Assembly (NCBI RefSeq): GCF_020532555.1
Contig: NZ_JAJBBR010000001.1
Span: 186,001-250,000, forward strand
Source of the DNA: Microvirga lenta
Lineage (GTDB): Bacteria; Pseudomonadota; Alphaproteobacteria; Rhizobiales; Beijerinckiaceae
Direction of reading: 5' to 3'
DNA: 64,000 nt
Part shown: positions 35,739 through 44,736 of the stretch, one piece after another
Layout: each line of letters opens with the position of its first letter
Position numbering within the stretch: the stretch's first letter is position 1
Program-made: the position numbers and the translations under genes
The notes under the pieces: model-generated
The model's database searches: none
Told to the model about the DNA's origin: nothing
What the model saw: only the letters and a program-made list of their open reading frames with translations

Positions 35739-36440
35739 TCAGATGGCGGCTGCGGGGTTGTCCACATCCCCGTCCTCGGGACGCCTGCGCTCGCGCCGGG
35801 ACGATCTGCGCCCTTCCAGCAGCGCGCGGCCGATGGCCCGCAGCGGCGCCGTGAGACGGCGGACATCCTCGGCCTGCTCCAGCACGCGCTCGCCCCGGCG
35901 CAGCTCCCTGTCGAGGCGCGCCATGGTCCGTGCGAGGGTCGGATCGTCGTCGTCCAGCCACGTGCGCATGGTGTTGGCATAGACGAGCACGGCGCCCTGC
36001 AGCTTCAGGGCTCCGAGCGGACCTTCCGTCGAGATGCCCGCCGCCGCCAGCATGAAGCGCTGGGAGTTGAGGGAAACCTGGTTGAGCGCAGCCAGGGAGG
36101 CCGGATCGTAGCGCAGGTCGCGGGAGATCCGGCGCAGCGCCTCCTTGTAGGGCGCCAGCGCATCGAAGCGGCGCATCATCACGTCGAAGATCCGCTCCCG
36201 CGCCGGCTCGCCGGCGAGATCGTCCGTCGTTCCCTCTAAGACCTGCTTGTCGATCTGGCGGGAGAGCGCTCCCAGCACCGCGCCCTTGGACGGGAACAGA
36301 TCACGGAATTCCGCCAGGGAGACATCGGCCGCCTGCGCGATGTCGTTGAGCTCGATGTCGTTCCAGGACCGCTTCGCGGCGAGATCCATGAGGGCGTCGA
36401 TGATCGCCTGTCGCTTGTTGGTTGAAGCTTCCGCCGGCAT
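35739..36440 (-). CDS. TetR-family transcriptional regulator
   Basis: 233 residues from MPAEASTNKRQAIIDALMDLAAKRSWNDIELNDIAQAADVSLAEFRDLFPSKGAVLGALSRQ, a typical TetR DNA-binding domain. The ligand-binding half is followed by an Arg-rich tail (RRSSRRERRRPEDG). Start 36440 is set by GGAGGATGCC. The ligand is unknown. It lies 18 bp upstream of csaA and 64 bp downstream of proC. Confidence 0.9.
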   Translation of the reverse strand: MPAEASTNKRQAIIDALMDLAAKRSWNDIELNDIAQAADVSLAEFRDLFPSKGAVLGALSRQIDKQVLEGTTDDLAGEPARERIFDVMMRRFDALAPYKEALRRISRDLRYDPASLAALNQVSLNSQRFMLAAAGISTEGPLGALKLQGAVLVYANTMRTWLDDDDPTLARTMARLDRELRRGERVLEQAEDVRRLTAPLRAIGRALLEGRRSSRRERRRPEDGDVDNPAAAI

Positions 36441-36504
36441 GGCATCCTCCTGAAAACGGGTCTGGGGAGTATCTAGGCGCTCGTCGCGCCGTTGACATCC
36501 ACCG

Positions 36505-37335
36505 TCAGCCGGACAGCTCCTCCGCACGCCGCTTTGCCGCAGCCACGGCCTCGCGCATGAGCGCCTTGAGGCCGCCCGGATCGGCCATGAGAACCTCCAG
36601 GGCCGCCGCCGTGGTGCCGCCGGGCGACGTCACGTTCTGGCGCAGGGTCGCAGGCGGCAGATCGCTTTGGAACAGCAATTCGCCCGCGCCCGTCACGGTG
36701 GCCCGCGCAAGGCGCTGCGCGAGTTCGGGCGGCAGGCCGGCCGCGGCGCCCGCTTCGGCAAGGCACTCGACGAGGTGGAAGACGTAGGCCGGTCCGGAGC
36801 CCGAAACCGCCGTCACCGCGTCGATCAGATCCTCGGTGTCCAGCCACTCGACGATGCCGTTGCTCCGCAGCAGCGCATCGGCCATCAGGCGTTGCGCCTC
36901 GGTCACGTCGGAGCTCGCGGCAGCGCCGGTCGCGCCGCGCCCGATGCTGGCCGGCAGGTTCGGCATGGCGCGCACGACCGCCCTTGCCGCCGGCATGCGG
37001 CTGCGCAGATCGCCCATGGTCTTCCCGGCGAGAATCGACACGATGAGGGTGTGAGATCCCACAAGGCCGTTCAGGCCAGGCGCGGCCTCGTCCAGCATCT
37101 GCGGCTTGATCGCGAGCACCAGCACATCGGGCGCCGAAGGCGGATTCGCGGGATTGAGCGCAAGGCCCCTGTCGGCGCACAGGCGCGTCATCTCCTCGGA
37201 AGGTCGCGGATCGATGACGGTGACGCCGGCGGGCTTCATGCCGACGGAAAGCCATCCCTCCAGCATGGAGCCGCCCATTTTTCCCGCACCGACGAGAACG
37301 AGGGACGAGGGCAGATGGTGAGCATCGATGGGCAT
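36505..37335 (-). CDS. proC: Pyrroline-5-carboxylate reductase
   Basis: 276 residues. NAD(P)-binding LVLVGAGKMGGSMLEGWL at the N-terminus; AVVRAMPNLPASIGRGATG; AVTAVSGSGPAYVFHLVECLAEAGAAAGLP and LRQNVTSPGGTTAAALEVL, the ProC signature. Catalyses the last step of proline synthesis. Shares the minus-strand run with the YbjN-type gene upstream (71 bp). Confidence 0.95.
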   Translation of the reverse strand: MPIDAHHLPSSLVLVGAGKMGGSMLEGWLSVGMKPAGVTVIDPRPSEEMTRLCADRGLALNPANPPSAPDVLVLAIKPQMLDEAAPGLNGLVGSHTLIVSILAGKTMGDLRSRMPAARAVVRAMPNLPASIGRGATGAAASSDVTEAQRLMADALLRSNGIVEWLDTEDLIDAVTAVSGSGPAYVFHLVECLAEAGAAAGLPPELAQRLARATVTGAGELLFQSDLPPATLRQNVTSPGGTTAAALEVLMADPGGLKALMREAVAAAKRRAEELSG

Positions 37336-37406
37336 GGAGAACCTGGCGGGGATGATGGCGGAGGCCGCACTCTATCCACCTCCGCCCGGCCCTGTCGAGG
37401 CTCGGA

Positions 37407-37907
37407 TCAGGCCTCGCCTTCGGTTTCGAACAGCACGCTGTCGAGGGCCTCGCGGGCCGACTTGCCGGCCCAGATCACGAATTGGAAGGCCTGGAAGTAG
37501 CGCTCGCACGCCTCCACCGCAACCCGCAGCATGGTCTCGCATTGGCCATGGGTCGGATCGGCGCCGCCTGCCAGAAGCAGGGCATGGCGGAACATCACCA
37601 CGTTCTCGGAGCTCCAGAGATCGAAATGCCCGACCCAGAGCTGCTCGTTGATGCGGGAGATGAGCTGAAGAACCTCCTGCCGGCGCCGCTCCGGAACCTT
37701 CAGGTCGAAGGCGCAGGCGACATGGAGCGCCTCCACGTCCTCAATCCAGGTGAAAGCGACGTGATAATCGGCCCATTGCCCCGACACGGAGACGGACATC
37801 TCGTCCGTCGCCGCCCGATCGAAGATCCACTGACGCAGGGACGCGAGCCGCTCGACCACGTCGAGCGGGTGTTCCATGCGATCAATTTCGAAGTGAAGTT
37901 GCGACAT
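37407..37907 (-). CDS. YbjN domain protein
   Basis: 166 residues from MSQLHFEIDRMEHPLDVVERLASLRQWIFDRAATDEMSVSVSGQW. Continues with DYHVAFTWIEDVEALHVACAFDLKVPERRRQEVLQLISRINEQLWVGHFDLW, the alphaproteobacterial YbjN form. YbjN folds resemble type III secretion chaperones; physiological role unclear. Start 37907 fits the family; an earlier ATG at 37961 runs into a palindrome. Confidence 0.9.
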   Translation of the reverse strand: MSQLHFEIDRMEHPLDVVERLASLRQWIFDRAATDEMSVSVSGQWADYHVAFTWIEDVEALHVACAFDLKVPERRRQEVLQLISRINEQLWVGHFDLWSSENVVMFRHALLLAGGADPTHGQCETMLRVAVEACERYFQAFQFVIWAGKSAREALDSVLFETEGEA

Positions 37908-37929
37908 ATCGATCCAAAGGGCTTGGACA

Positions 37930-38015
37930 CTGAATACTGAAACATATTCAGGCAATAGCATTACGTAGATTCAGGGATAAGTCAGATTCTATCCTGCCGA
38001 ATACGTTCGGTATTC
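37930..38015. promoter_or_regulatory. Two related dyads upstream of the YbjN-type gene
   Basis: CTGAATA-N8-TATTCAG (37930-37951) and GAATAC-GTTCG-GTATTC (37999-38015) share the GAATA/TATTC half-site. They lie in a 240 bp A/T-richer gap between the YbjN-type gene and ubiK, a layout expected of an operator pair. Confidence 0.4.
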
Positions 38016-38150
38016 AGCAGCCTCGTCCGCCCCAACCACGAATCAGCTCATGAATCGACAGTCTTAGATTTTGGCCCGGGCCACAATGCGTCGGTATGAC
38101 CTGTCCACAACAGGCGGTTTCACCTGAAGGAGTAATGCAATCGAGTTGCG

Positions 38151-38429
38151 TCAGGCCGTGGTCGGAGGCGTGGCGCCCGACTGGTCCAGCTTCGCCTCGA
38201 GGGCCTTGATGCGGGCCTCCAGACGCTCGTTCTCCTCGCGGGCGGCGGCGACCATGTCGCGCAGGACGTCCACCTCTTCGCGGGTGGCCACGTCCATGTC
38301 CTTGATGAAGCGCTCCATCTGCCCCTTCACGATGGTCTCGACCTCCCGCCGGACCCCCTGGGCGGCGCCGGCCGCATCGGTGGCGAAGCGGGCGAGTTCG
38401 TCGAAAATCCGGTTGGAAGACTGGGTCAT
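38151..38429 (-). CDS. ubiK: Ubiquinone biosynthesis accessory factor UbiK (YqiC/BMFP)
   Basis: 92 residues from MTQSSNRIFDELARFATDAAGAAQGVRREVETIVKGQMERFIKDMDVATREEVDVLRDM. An amphipathic N-terminal helix is followed by a C-terminal coiled coil (AAAREENERLEARIKALEAKL), as in the UbiK/YqiC family. It acts in the aerobic Ubi complex. An ATG six codons earlier (38447) is also possible. Divergent from lgt, as is common in Rhizobiales. Confidence 0.88.
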   Translation of the reverse strand: MTQSSNRIFDELARFATDAAGAAQGVRREVETIVKGQMERFIKDMDVATREEVDVLRDMVAAAREENERLEARIKALEAKLDQSGATPPTTA

Positions 38430-38565
38430 GATGGGGTCCGCGATCATTCAGGGCAGGCCGGGGCCTCGGTGGTTCACACATGGGCGCATTCGCGCGAAAC
38501 TGCAACAGGGTTGACGATCCGGGTTCTGCGGGTCCAATGGCAGCGTGTTCGATCAAGGCGTGCCG

Positions 38566-39432
38566 ATGGCCCTTTCTGCCCTTTCCTTCCCCATCATCGA
38601 TCCCGTCGCCATCAGCATCGGTCCCATTGCGATCCGCTGGTATGCGCTGGCCTATGTGGCGGGCCTCCTGGGCGGCTGGTTCTACGCCAAGCGGCTGGCG
38701 GCCCGCAGCGCGTACTGGGGTCCCCTGCGCCAGCCCCAGCCCGTGGACATCGACGATCTGATCGTCTGGGTCGCCCTCGGCGTCGTGCTCGGCGGGCGTA
38801 TCGGCTACGTGCTGTTCTACAATCTGGGCAACTATCTGGCCCATCCGCTCGAGATCCTCGCCGTCTGGCGCGGGGGCATGTCGTTCCATGGCGGGTTCGC
38901 GGGCGCGGTCCTGGCGATCGTTCTGTTCTCCCGCGCCCGCAGCCTGAATCCCCTGGCGATGCTCGATCTCGCCGCCATCGTGACCCCCATCGGCCTGTTC
39001 TTCGGGCGCATCGCCAACTTCATCAACGGCGAGCTGTGGGGCCGCCCGGCGCCTGATTTTCCCTATGCGGTGGTCTTTCCCCATGCGGGCCCGGTGCCGC
39101 GCCACCCGAGCCAGCTCTACGAGGCGTTCGGTGAAGGATTGGTGCTCTTCCTCGTCATGATGTGGGCCGTGCGCCGCTTCGGCTTCCGCCGCCCCGGGCT
39201 CCTCGGGGGCATCTTCGTGCTCGGCTACGCGGTCGCCCGCATCGTCTGCGAGTTCTTCCGCGAGCCGGACGAGCAGCTCGGATTCCTGTTCGGATCCTCC
39301 GTGCAGGCGCTCGGCGGCGGCATCACCATGGGCATGCTGCTCTCGGTTCCCATGGCGCTCGTCGGTGCAGCCTTCATCTGGTTCGCGGCGCGCGGGTACA
39401 CGCGCCCCACCGCCACGCCGGAGCCGGCGTGA
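38566..39432 (+). CDS. lgt: Prolipoprotein diacylglyceryl transferase
   Basis: 288 residues, seven membrane helices. Lgt signature: WYALAYVAGLLGGW, GGRIGYVLFYNLGNYLAHPLEILAVWRGGMSFHGGF, FGRIANFINGELWGRP and PRHPSQLYEAFGEG. Attaches diacylglycerol to the lipobox Cys in the inner membrane. Lipoproteins in this window (46863 gene, 55179 gene) are its likely substrates. The start ATG 38566 has AAGG upstream; GTG 38545 is an alternative. The stop overlaps the next start (GTGA). Confidence 0.96.
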   Translation: MALSALSFPIIDPVAISIGPIAIRWYALAYVAGLLGGWFYAKRLAARSAYWGPLRQPQPVDIDDLIVWVALGVVLGGRIGYVLFYNLGNYLAHPLEILAVWRGGMSFHGGFAGAVLAIVLFSRARSLNPLAMLDLAAIVTPIGLFFGRIANFINGELWGRPAPDFPYAVVFPHAGPVPRHPSQLYEAFGEGLVLFLVMMWAVRRFGFRRPGLLGGIFVLGYAVARIVCEFFREPDEQLGFLFGSSVQALGGGITMGMLLSVPMALVGAAFIWFAARGYTRPTATPEPA

Positions 39433-40508
39433 AGCCGCTGGCGGACCGTCTGCGCGAGCTGATCGCCCTCGAAGGGCCGATCACGGTCGAGCGCTACATG
39501 GACCTCTGCATCCGGCACTACTATGCCGGTCGCGATCCGCTCGGCGCGGCGGGCGACTTCACGACGGCCCCCGAGATCAGCCAGATGTTCGGGGAGCTGA
39601 TCGGCCTGTGGATGCTGGAGGTCTGGCACGGCATGGGCCGCCCGGTCTCCTGCCGCCTGGTCGAGCTCGGCCCCGGGCGCGGCACCCTCATGGGCGACCT
39701 GCTGCGCGCATCGCGGCTCCTGCCCGACTTCCGCTCCGCGGTCTCCGTCCATCTCGTCGAGACGAGCCCTGCCCTGCGGGAGCGCCAGCATGCAGCCCTG
39801 CAGACATCGGGCTTCCGGATCGAGTGGCATGACCGTTTCGAGGAGGTGCCTCCCGGCCCCGTCCTTCTCGTCGCCAACGAGTTCTTCGATGCCCTTCCCG
39901 TGCGCCAGTTCATGGCCACCGAACGCGGCTGGTGCGAGCGCCTCGTCGGCCTGGAGGAGGATCGGCTGATCTTCGGCCTTCGCGCCGAGCCCGAAAAGGA
40001 GCTGGGGCGCCCCTTGCGCCTCGGCGACGTGCTCGAATGGCCGGCGGCCTCGATGGAGGTCGCGAAGGCGCTCTCTCGCCGCCTGGCCCAGGACGGAGGC
40101 GCGGCCCTGATCGTCGATTACGGCTACGAGGGCCCCGCCTTCGGCGACACGCTGCAGGCGGTGAAGGATCACGCCTATGCCGACCCTCTCGCAGAGCCCG
40201 GCGAGGCCGACCTGACGACCCATGTGGATTTTCAGCGCATCGCCCAGGGCGCATCGGACGAGAAGGTGCGGATCCACGGTCCGGTCACGCAGGCCGACTT
40301 CCTGCTGGCCCTCGGCATCGAGGCGCGGGCGGCGGGGCTGAGGCAGAAGGCGACGCCCGCGCAGGCGGCCGACATCGACCGCGCCCTTGCGCGCCTGACG
40401 GAGCGCGGCCCCAAAGGCATGGGGGAGCTCTTTAAAGTTTTGGCGCTAGCCCATAATGACCTTGAAGCCCTGCCCGGGCTGCCCGCCCGCTCCCCCCTCT
40501 CGGCATGA
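39429..40508 (+). CDS. SAM-dependent methyltransferase, NDUFAF7/MidA family (DUF185)
   Basis: 359 residues from GTG 39429. Pattern: GPITVERYMDLCIRHYYAG, GDFTTAPEISQMFGELIGLW, VELGPGRGTLMGDLLR (SAM motif I), VANEFFDALPVRQF. Mitochondrial NDUFAF7 methylates an Arg of complex I subunit NDUFS2; the bacterial role is presumed similar. Translationally coupled to lgt. Followed 10 bp later by pgeF; lgt-midA-pgeF is a known alphaproteobacterial order. Confidence 0.92.
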   Translation: MKPLADRLRELIALEGPITVERYMDLCIRHYYAGRDPLGAAGDFTTAPEISQMFGELIGLWMLEVWHGMGRPVSCRLVELGPGRGTLMGDLLRASRLLPDFRSAVSVHLVETSPALRERQHAALQTSGFRIEWHDRFEEVPPGPVLLVANEFFDALPVRQFMATERGWCERLVGLEEDRLIFGLRAEPEKELGRPLRLGDVLEWPAASMEVAKALSRRLAQDGGAALIVDYGYEGPAFGDTLQAVKDHAYADPLAEPGEADLTTHVDFQRIAQGASDEKVRIHGPVTQADFLLALGIEARAAGLRQKATPAQAADIDRALARLTERGPKGMGELFKVLALAHNDLEALPGLPARSPLSA

Positions 40509-40518
40509 ACCGGAAGCC

Positions 40519-41286
40519 ATGTTCATCGAAGCTCCTGAACTCGCTGCTTATCCCAATCTTCATCATGCCTTCTTCACCCGCCGCGGCGGCGTGTCGGAGG
40601 GCATCTATGCATCGCTGAACGGTGGTCTGGGCTCGTCCGACGATCCGGCAAGGGTGGCGGAGAACCGCCGCCGCATGACGGGCGAACTGGGTCTCGCCCC
40701 CGAGGCGCTGATCAGCGTCTATCAGGTGCATTCGGCCGATGCGGTGATCGTCGAGGGCCCCTGGACCGGCGAGCGGCCGCGGGCCGACGGCATGGCGACC
40801 TCGATCCCCGGACTGGCTCTCGGCATTACCACGGCCGATTGCGGCCCGGTGCTGTTCGCCGATCCGCATGTGGGCGTCATCGGCGCGGCCCATGCGGGCT
40901 GGCGCGGCGCCTCCTCGGGCGTGCTGGAATCCACCATCGAGGCGATGGAGCGGCTCGGCGCCCGGCGCGAGAAGATCGTCGCCGTGCTCGGCCCCACCAT
41001 CAGCCAGGCGGCCTACGAGGTCGGCCCGGAATTCGTCTCCACGCTCACCGGCCTCGACGCGGAGAACGAACGCTTCTTCGTGCCGAGCGAGCGGGAGAAC
41101 CATGCCATGTTCGATCTTCCCGGCTATATCGGCATGCGCCTCGAACTCGCGGGGATCGGCGAGTTCGCCAATCTCGGCCTGTGCACCTATTCCGACGAGG
41201 AGCGCTTCTTCAGCTATCGCCGCACGACCCATCGCGGCGAGCCCGATTACGGGCGGCTGATCTCGGCCATCGCCTTCACTCCCTGA
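40519..41286 (+). CDS. pgeF: Peptidoglycan editing factor PgeF (YfiH/laccase-domain family)
   Basis: 255 residues. HAFFTRRGGVSEGIYASLNGG, VYQVHSADAVIV, GITTADCGPVLFAD, IGAAHAGWRGASSGVLESTI: the His-Cys-His metal set of the family is present. Corrects misincorporated residues in peptidoglycan precursors; earlier called laccase domain. Ends 11 bp inside the convergent SDR gene. Confidence 0.94.
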   Translation: MFIEAPELAAYPNLHHAFFTRRGGVSEGIYASLNGGLGSSDDPARVAENRRRMTGELGLAPEALISVYQVHSADAVIVEGPWTGERPRADGMATSIPGLALGITTADCGPVLFADPHVGVIGAAHAGWRGASSGVLESTIEAMERLGARREKIVAVLGPTISQAAYEVGPEFVSTLTGLDAENERFFVPSERENHAMFDLPGYIGMRLELAGIGEFANLGLCTYSDEERFFSYRRTTHRGEPDYGRLISAIAFTP

Positions 41287-42031
41287 TGCCGGCCACGTCC
41301 GGCGTCTCCCAGGCCAGGTGCTGTCCGCCGTCGACGGCGATCATCTGGCCGGTCACGCTGCGGGCGCGCGCCAGGTAGAGAACCGCGTCGGCGATCTCGT
41401 CCGGCGCGCTTCCGCGCCCGAGGAGCACCGCCCGGCTCTGCTTCGCGAAGTCCTCATCCTCCTGCCGCTCGTTCGCCAGCGTCGGCCCCGGGCCGACGGC
41501 ATTGACGCGGATCCGCGGCGCCAGCGCCTGCGCCATCGTCTGCGTTGCCGTGAAGAGGGCGGCCTTGGTCAGGGTGTAAGAGAAGAATTGCGGCGTCGGC
41601 TTCCAGACGCGCTGGTCCACGATATTGACGATGCAGCCGTCCCGGTCGGCGGGCAGCTGGCGGGCGAAGTCCTGCGCCAGGAAGGCCGGGGCTCGCAGGT
41701 TCACGGCGAAGTGCCGGTCCCATCGGGCATGGGTGAGGCTTCCGACCTCGTCGGGCTCGAACTCGGAGGCGTTGTTGACGAGGAGGGTCAGGGGTCCCAG
41801 CGCCCGCGCGGCATCGTCCACCAGCCGGCCGACGGCCACGGAATCCGCCAGATCCGCCCGCACGACGGCGGCCGAGCCGCCATCGGACCGGATCCGCGCG
41901 GCGAGATCCTCGGCCTCCCGGGCCGAGCGGTTGCAATGGATGGCGACGGCGTAGCCCTCCCGGGCGAGCCGCTCGACGATGCGATGGCCGATCCTCCGTG
42001 CCGCTCCGGTCACGAGCGCAGTCTGCATCAT
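41276..42031 (-). CDS. Short-chain dehydrogenase/reductase
   Basis: 251 residues from MMQTALVTGAARRIGHRIVERLAREGYAVAIHCNRS. Cofactor motif TGAARRIG, NNAS (LLVNNASEFEPDEVGSL), catalytic YTLTK in QFFSYTLTKAALFTATQTMAQALAP, and RVNAVGPGPTL. Arg after the Gly motif suggests NADPH. Similar to pteridine reductase-like SDRs often found near folate genes; substrate not certain. AGGAAAG precedes the start. Confidence 0.9.
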   Translation of the reverse strand: MMQTALVTGAARRIGHRIVERLAREGYAVAIHCNRSAREAEDLAARIRSDGGSAAVVRADLADSVAVGRLVDDAARALGPLTLLVNNASEFEPDEVGSLTHARWDRHFAVNLRAPAFLAQDFARQLPADRDGCIVNIVDQRVWKPTPQFFSYTLTKAALFTATQTMAQALAPRIRVNAVGPGPTLANERQEDEDFAKQSRAVLLGRGSAPDEIADAVLYLARARSVTGQMIAVDGGQHLAWETPDVAGIRE

Positions 42032-42327
42032 GGCTTTCCTTAAGGGCCGGTTAGGGTGTGTGTCGAAAGCACAACGGGTGCCCCGAAAAGAACATTTTCG
42101 ATTTTGGCCGTCGAACAAAAAATCGAGCTGGGCGTTTGGAGTCGCAAGCGATGCCAAAGGGGAATAGCACGCAATCAACCGCCACAATGCTGCCATAGTG
42201 CCTTCGCGCGCTGTGGTTGTCATGTCACAGCCCTCATGCGGCTCTCGCTCTATAACAGACGTGTTGTCTGACTCGGCCCCGGGTTCTCCAGGGTCGTGTA
42301 GGCCAGGACATCGATAGGAATGTAATT
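42032..42327. other. Intergenic region upstream of the porin gene
   Basis: 296 bp between the divergent SDR and porin genes. A TATAAC hexamer (42251-42256) could be a -10 for the porin, but I see no good -35 at standard spacing. No hairpin or gene of note. Confidence 0.4.
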
Positions 42328-43149
42328 ATGAAGAAACTTCTTCTCGCCAGTGTTGCCCTTTTCGGCTTTGCCGGCGTTGCCTCGGCTGCGGATCTGCCCG
42401 TCCGGACGGCTCCTCCGGCTCCGATCGTTGCAGCTGTTCCGATCTTCACCTGGACCGGCTTCTACGTGGGCGTGAACGCCGGCTATGGCTGGCAGGATAA
42501 CAACCAGAACTCCGTCTTCGTGCCTGCCGGCACCTTCGCGGCGCCCTTCGCCGGCGCCAGCGGCGTCGTCGCGTTCGGCGACGAGAGCGGCGACGGCTTC
42601 GTCGGCGGCGGCCAGATCGGCTACAACTATCAGTTCGGCTCCTTCGTGGCCGGTGTCGAGGCCGACCTGCAGTGGGCCGATCTCGGTGCTGACCGTGGCC
42701 TGGCCACCTTCCCGGGCACCTTCCCGCCGAGCTTCGTCGCGGCCGGCACGGCTGGCGGCATCGACTGGTTCGGCACGGTCCGCGCCCGTCTCGGTGTGGC
42801 CTTCGACCGCGCTCTCATCTACGCCACCGGCGGTTTCGCTTACGGCGGCGGCGACACCAACGATGAGTTCAACGGCATCTTCTTCAACAACAACGGCAAC
42901 AACGACGTGCGTACCGGCTGGGTGCTCGGCGCGGGCATGGAATATGCCTTCACCAACAACCTGACGGCAGGCATCGAAGGTCTGTGGGTCAACCTGAACG
43001 GCGACAACAACGGCACCTTCGTCGGCAGCTACGTTCCGGCCGCGGGCGCCGACCGCACGGCGGTGTTCGTGCCGGGCGCCGACAACGACGACGACGCCGA
43101 CTTCTTCGTGGCGCGCGCCAAGCTGAACTTCAAGTTCGGCACCTACTAA
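42328..43149 (+). CDS. Outer membrane beta-barrel protein, Omp25/Omp31 family
   Basis: 273 residues. Signal peptide MKKLLLASVALFGFAGVASA then ADLPVRTAPP, the hallmark opening of Rhizobiales Omp25/31 proteins. The eight-strand barrel shows WTGFYVGVNAGYGW, FVGGGQIGYNYQFGSFVAGVEADLQW, WFGTVRARLGVAFDRALIYATGGFAYG, and terminates in an aromatic residue (KFGTY). Loops are Asn/Asp/Gly rich. Major surface protein in relatives. A strong terminator follows. Confidence 0.95.
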   Translation: MKKLLLASVALFGFAGVASAADLPVRTAPPAPIVAAVPIFTWTGFYVGVNAGYGWQDNNQNSVFVPAGTFAAPFAGASGVVAFGDESGDGFVGGGQIGYNYQFGSFVAGVEADLQWADLGADRGLATFPGTFPPSFVAAGTAGGIDWFGTVRARLGVAFDRALIYATGGFAYGGGDTNDEFNGIFFNNNGNNDVRTGWVLGAGMEYAFTNNLTAGIEGLWVNLNGDNNGTFVGSYVPAAGADRTAVFVPGADNDDDADFFVARAKLNFKFGTY

Positions 43150-43171
43150 GACCTGCCGTTTCGGCAAACGG

Positions 43172-43200
43172 AAAGGCCCGGGGAAACCCGGGCCTTTTTG
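43172..43200. terminator. Terminator between the porin and GST genes
   Basis: AAAGGCCCGGG/CCCGGGCCTTT with a GAAA tetraloop and a T run on the plus side; A's on the other side make it bidirectional. Confidence 0.85.
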
Positions 43201-43207
43201 TTGTGCC

Positions 43208-43822
43208 TTACGCCGGCATCTTCGTCTTACTGAAGGCCGGAACGCGCGCCTCGAAATCCGCCAGCCAGGCGACCAGCCTGGGATAGGTCTGCCGCCAGCT
43301 TCCGCCCATGCGCAGGTCGAGATAGCCGAGGGCGCAGGCCAGGGCGATATGGCCGATATGAAGGTTCGCGGAGGGGGTCGAGAAGTGTTCCTCCGCATAG
43401 TCGAGGCCGCGCTGGACCTTGCCGATCTGATGCTCGACCCATTTCGGCTCGCGCTTGTCGTCGGACCGCCAGCGGCCCTCATAGACCTGCAGCAGCGCCG
43501 CATCCATGATTCCGTCGGCGAGAGCCTGCTGGCGCAGGGCGACGAACCTCTCCCAACCGGTCGGCAGGATCCGCCCGCCGCCGGCAAGATGGTCGATATA
43601 TTCCACGATCACGCGCGAGTCGTAGAGGGTCTCCCCGTTCTCCAGGACGAGCGTCGGGATTTTTCCCAGGGGGTTCTGCTGGCGCAGCGTGTCGTCCGGG
43701 TTGGTCGTGTCGGCCTCGACGGCTTCGATACGATCCGACAATCCGACGAGCGACGCCGCGATCTTGACCTTGCGGCCGAAGGGAGATGCGGGAGAGGTGC
43801 GAAGAGTGAGCATGCGAGACAT
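43208..43822 (-). CDS. Glutathione S-transferase family protein
   Basis: 204 residues. Thioredoxin-like N domain MLTLRTSPASPFGRKVKIAASLVGL…NPLGKIPTLVLENGETLYDSRVIVEYID with the Ser (SPFGRK) and ENG-x-x-LYDSRVI glutathione site, then an all-helical C domain. Substrate unknown. Last of a minus-strand run (rlmJ, RNase T2, hypothetical). Confidence 0.93.
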   Translation of the reverse strand: MSRMLTLRTSPASPFGRKVKIAASLVGLSDRIEAVEADTTNPDDTLRQQNPLGKIPTLVLENGETLYDSRVIVEYIDHLAGGGRILPTGWERFVALRQQALADGIMDAALLQVYEGRWRSDDKREPKWVEHQIGKVQRGLDYAEEHFSTPSANLHIGHIALACALGYLDLRMGGSWRQTYPRLVAWLADFEARVPAFSKTKMPA

Positions 43823-43877
43823 CCTGCCAAAGGAACGGATGCCTTCATGACCGCTCGGCGCTCGGGCAGCAACGGAT

Positions 43878-44726
43878 TTATGCCGCCGGTCCGAAGTTCT
43901 CGCAGCGATAGCCGCCGTAGCGCCCCCGGGACAGGCGCTCGGCGAGAGCCGGCAGAAGAACTTCCGCCTCCTTCTGCAGGGCCCAGGGAGGATTGAGCAC
44001 GAAGAGGCCGCTGCCGTTCAGGCGGGTCGGATCGGCCGGATCGTCCACGAGCAGTTCGAGGCGAAGGCCCGGACGCGGGCTTTCCGCGTGGAGCCGTGCG
44101 GCCACCGCATCCACGGGCTCCAGCGCCTTGATCGGATACCAGCCGGCATAGACTCCGGTCGGCCACTTCCTGAGAGCCGTCAGCAGTTCCGTGCCCAGGC
44201 GCTCCAGCTCGTTCGGCTTTTCGTAGGGCGGATCGATCAGCACGAGCCCGCGCTTCTCCTTCGGCGGGATGAGCGCGTGCAGCGCGGTCCAGCCGTCGAG
44301 ATGCATCACCTTCAGATTCGCGACCGCGTTGAAGGCCTCGCTCAGAACCGCGTGATCCGCCGGGTGAAGCTCCACGAAGACCCCGCGATCCTGCCGCCGC
44401 AGGAGCTCGCGGACGATGGCGGGCGAACCGGGATACGCGGTCTCGCCATGCCGCGCCCGCACGTCGGCCACCACCTTGCGGTAGGGCTCCAGCACCTCCT
44501 CCACGTCGGCGGAGAAGGGATCGTCGAGCCTGCCGATTCCGTCGACCCACTCCCCCGTGCGGCCGGCCTCGTCGCCCGCGAGATCGTAGAGCCCGATCCC
44601 CGCATGGGTGTCGACGACGCGCAGGGGCGTCTCCTTGCGCTGGAGATAGGCGAGGATCCGCACCAGGAGAGCGTGTTTCATGACGTCGGCGAAATTGCCG
44701 GCGTGGAATGCGTGACGGTAATTCAT
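43878..44726 (-). CDS. rlmJ: 23S rRNA (adenine-2030-N6)-methyltransferase
   Basis: 282 residues. MNYRHAFHAGNFADVMKHALLVRILAYLQRKE is the diagnostic N-terminus. VVDTHAGIGLYDL (SAM motif) and LVLIDPPYEKPNELERL (DPPY catalytic motif) follow. Modifies A2030 of 23S rRNA. Confidence 0.96.
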   Translation of the reverse strand: MNYRHAFHAGNFADVMKHALLVRILAYLQRKETPLRVVDTHAGIGLYDLAGDEAGRTGEWVDGIGRLDDPFSADVEEVLEPYRKVVADVRARHGETAYPGSPAIVRELLRRQDRGVFVELHPADHAVLSEAFNAVANLKVMHLDGWTALHALIPPKEKRGLVLIDPPYEKPNELERLGTELLTALRKWPTGVYAGWYPIKALEPVDAVAARLHAESPRPGLRLELLVDDPADPTRLNGSGLFVLNPPWALQKEAEVLLPALAERLSRGRYGGYRCENFGPAA

Positions 44727-44736
44727 AACCCGTGCC

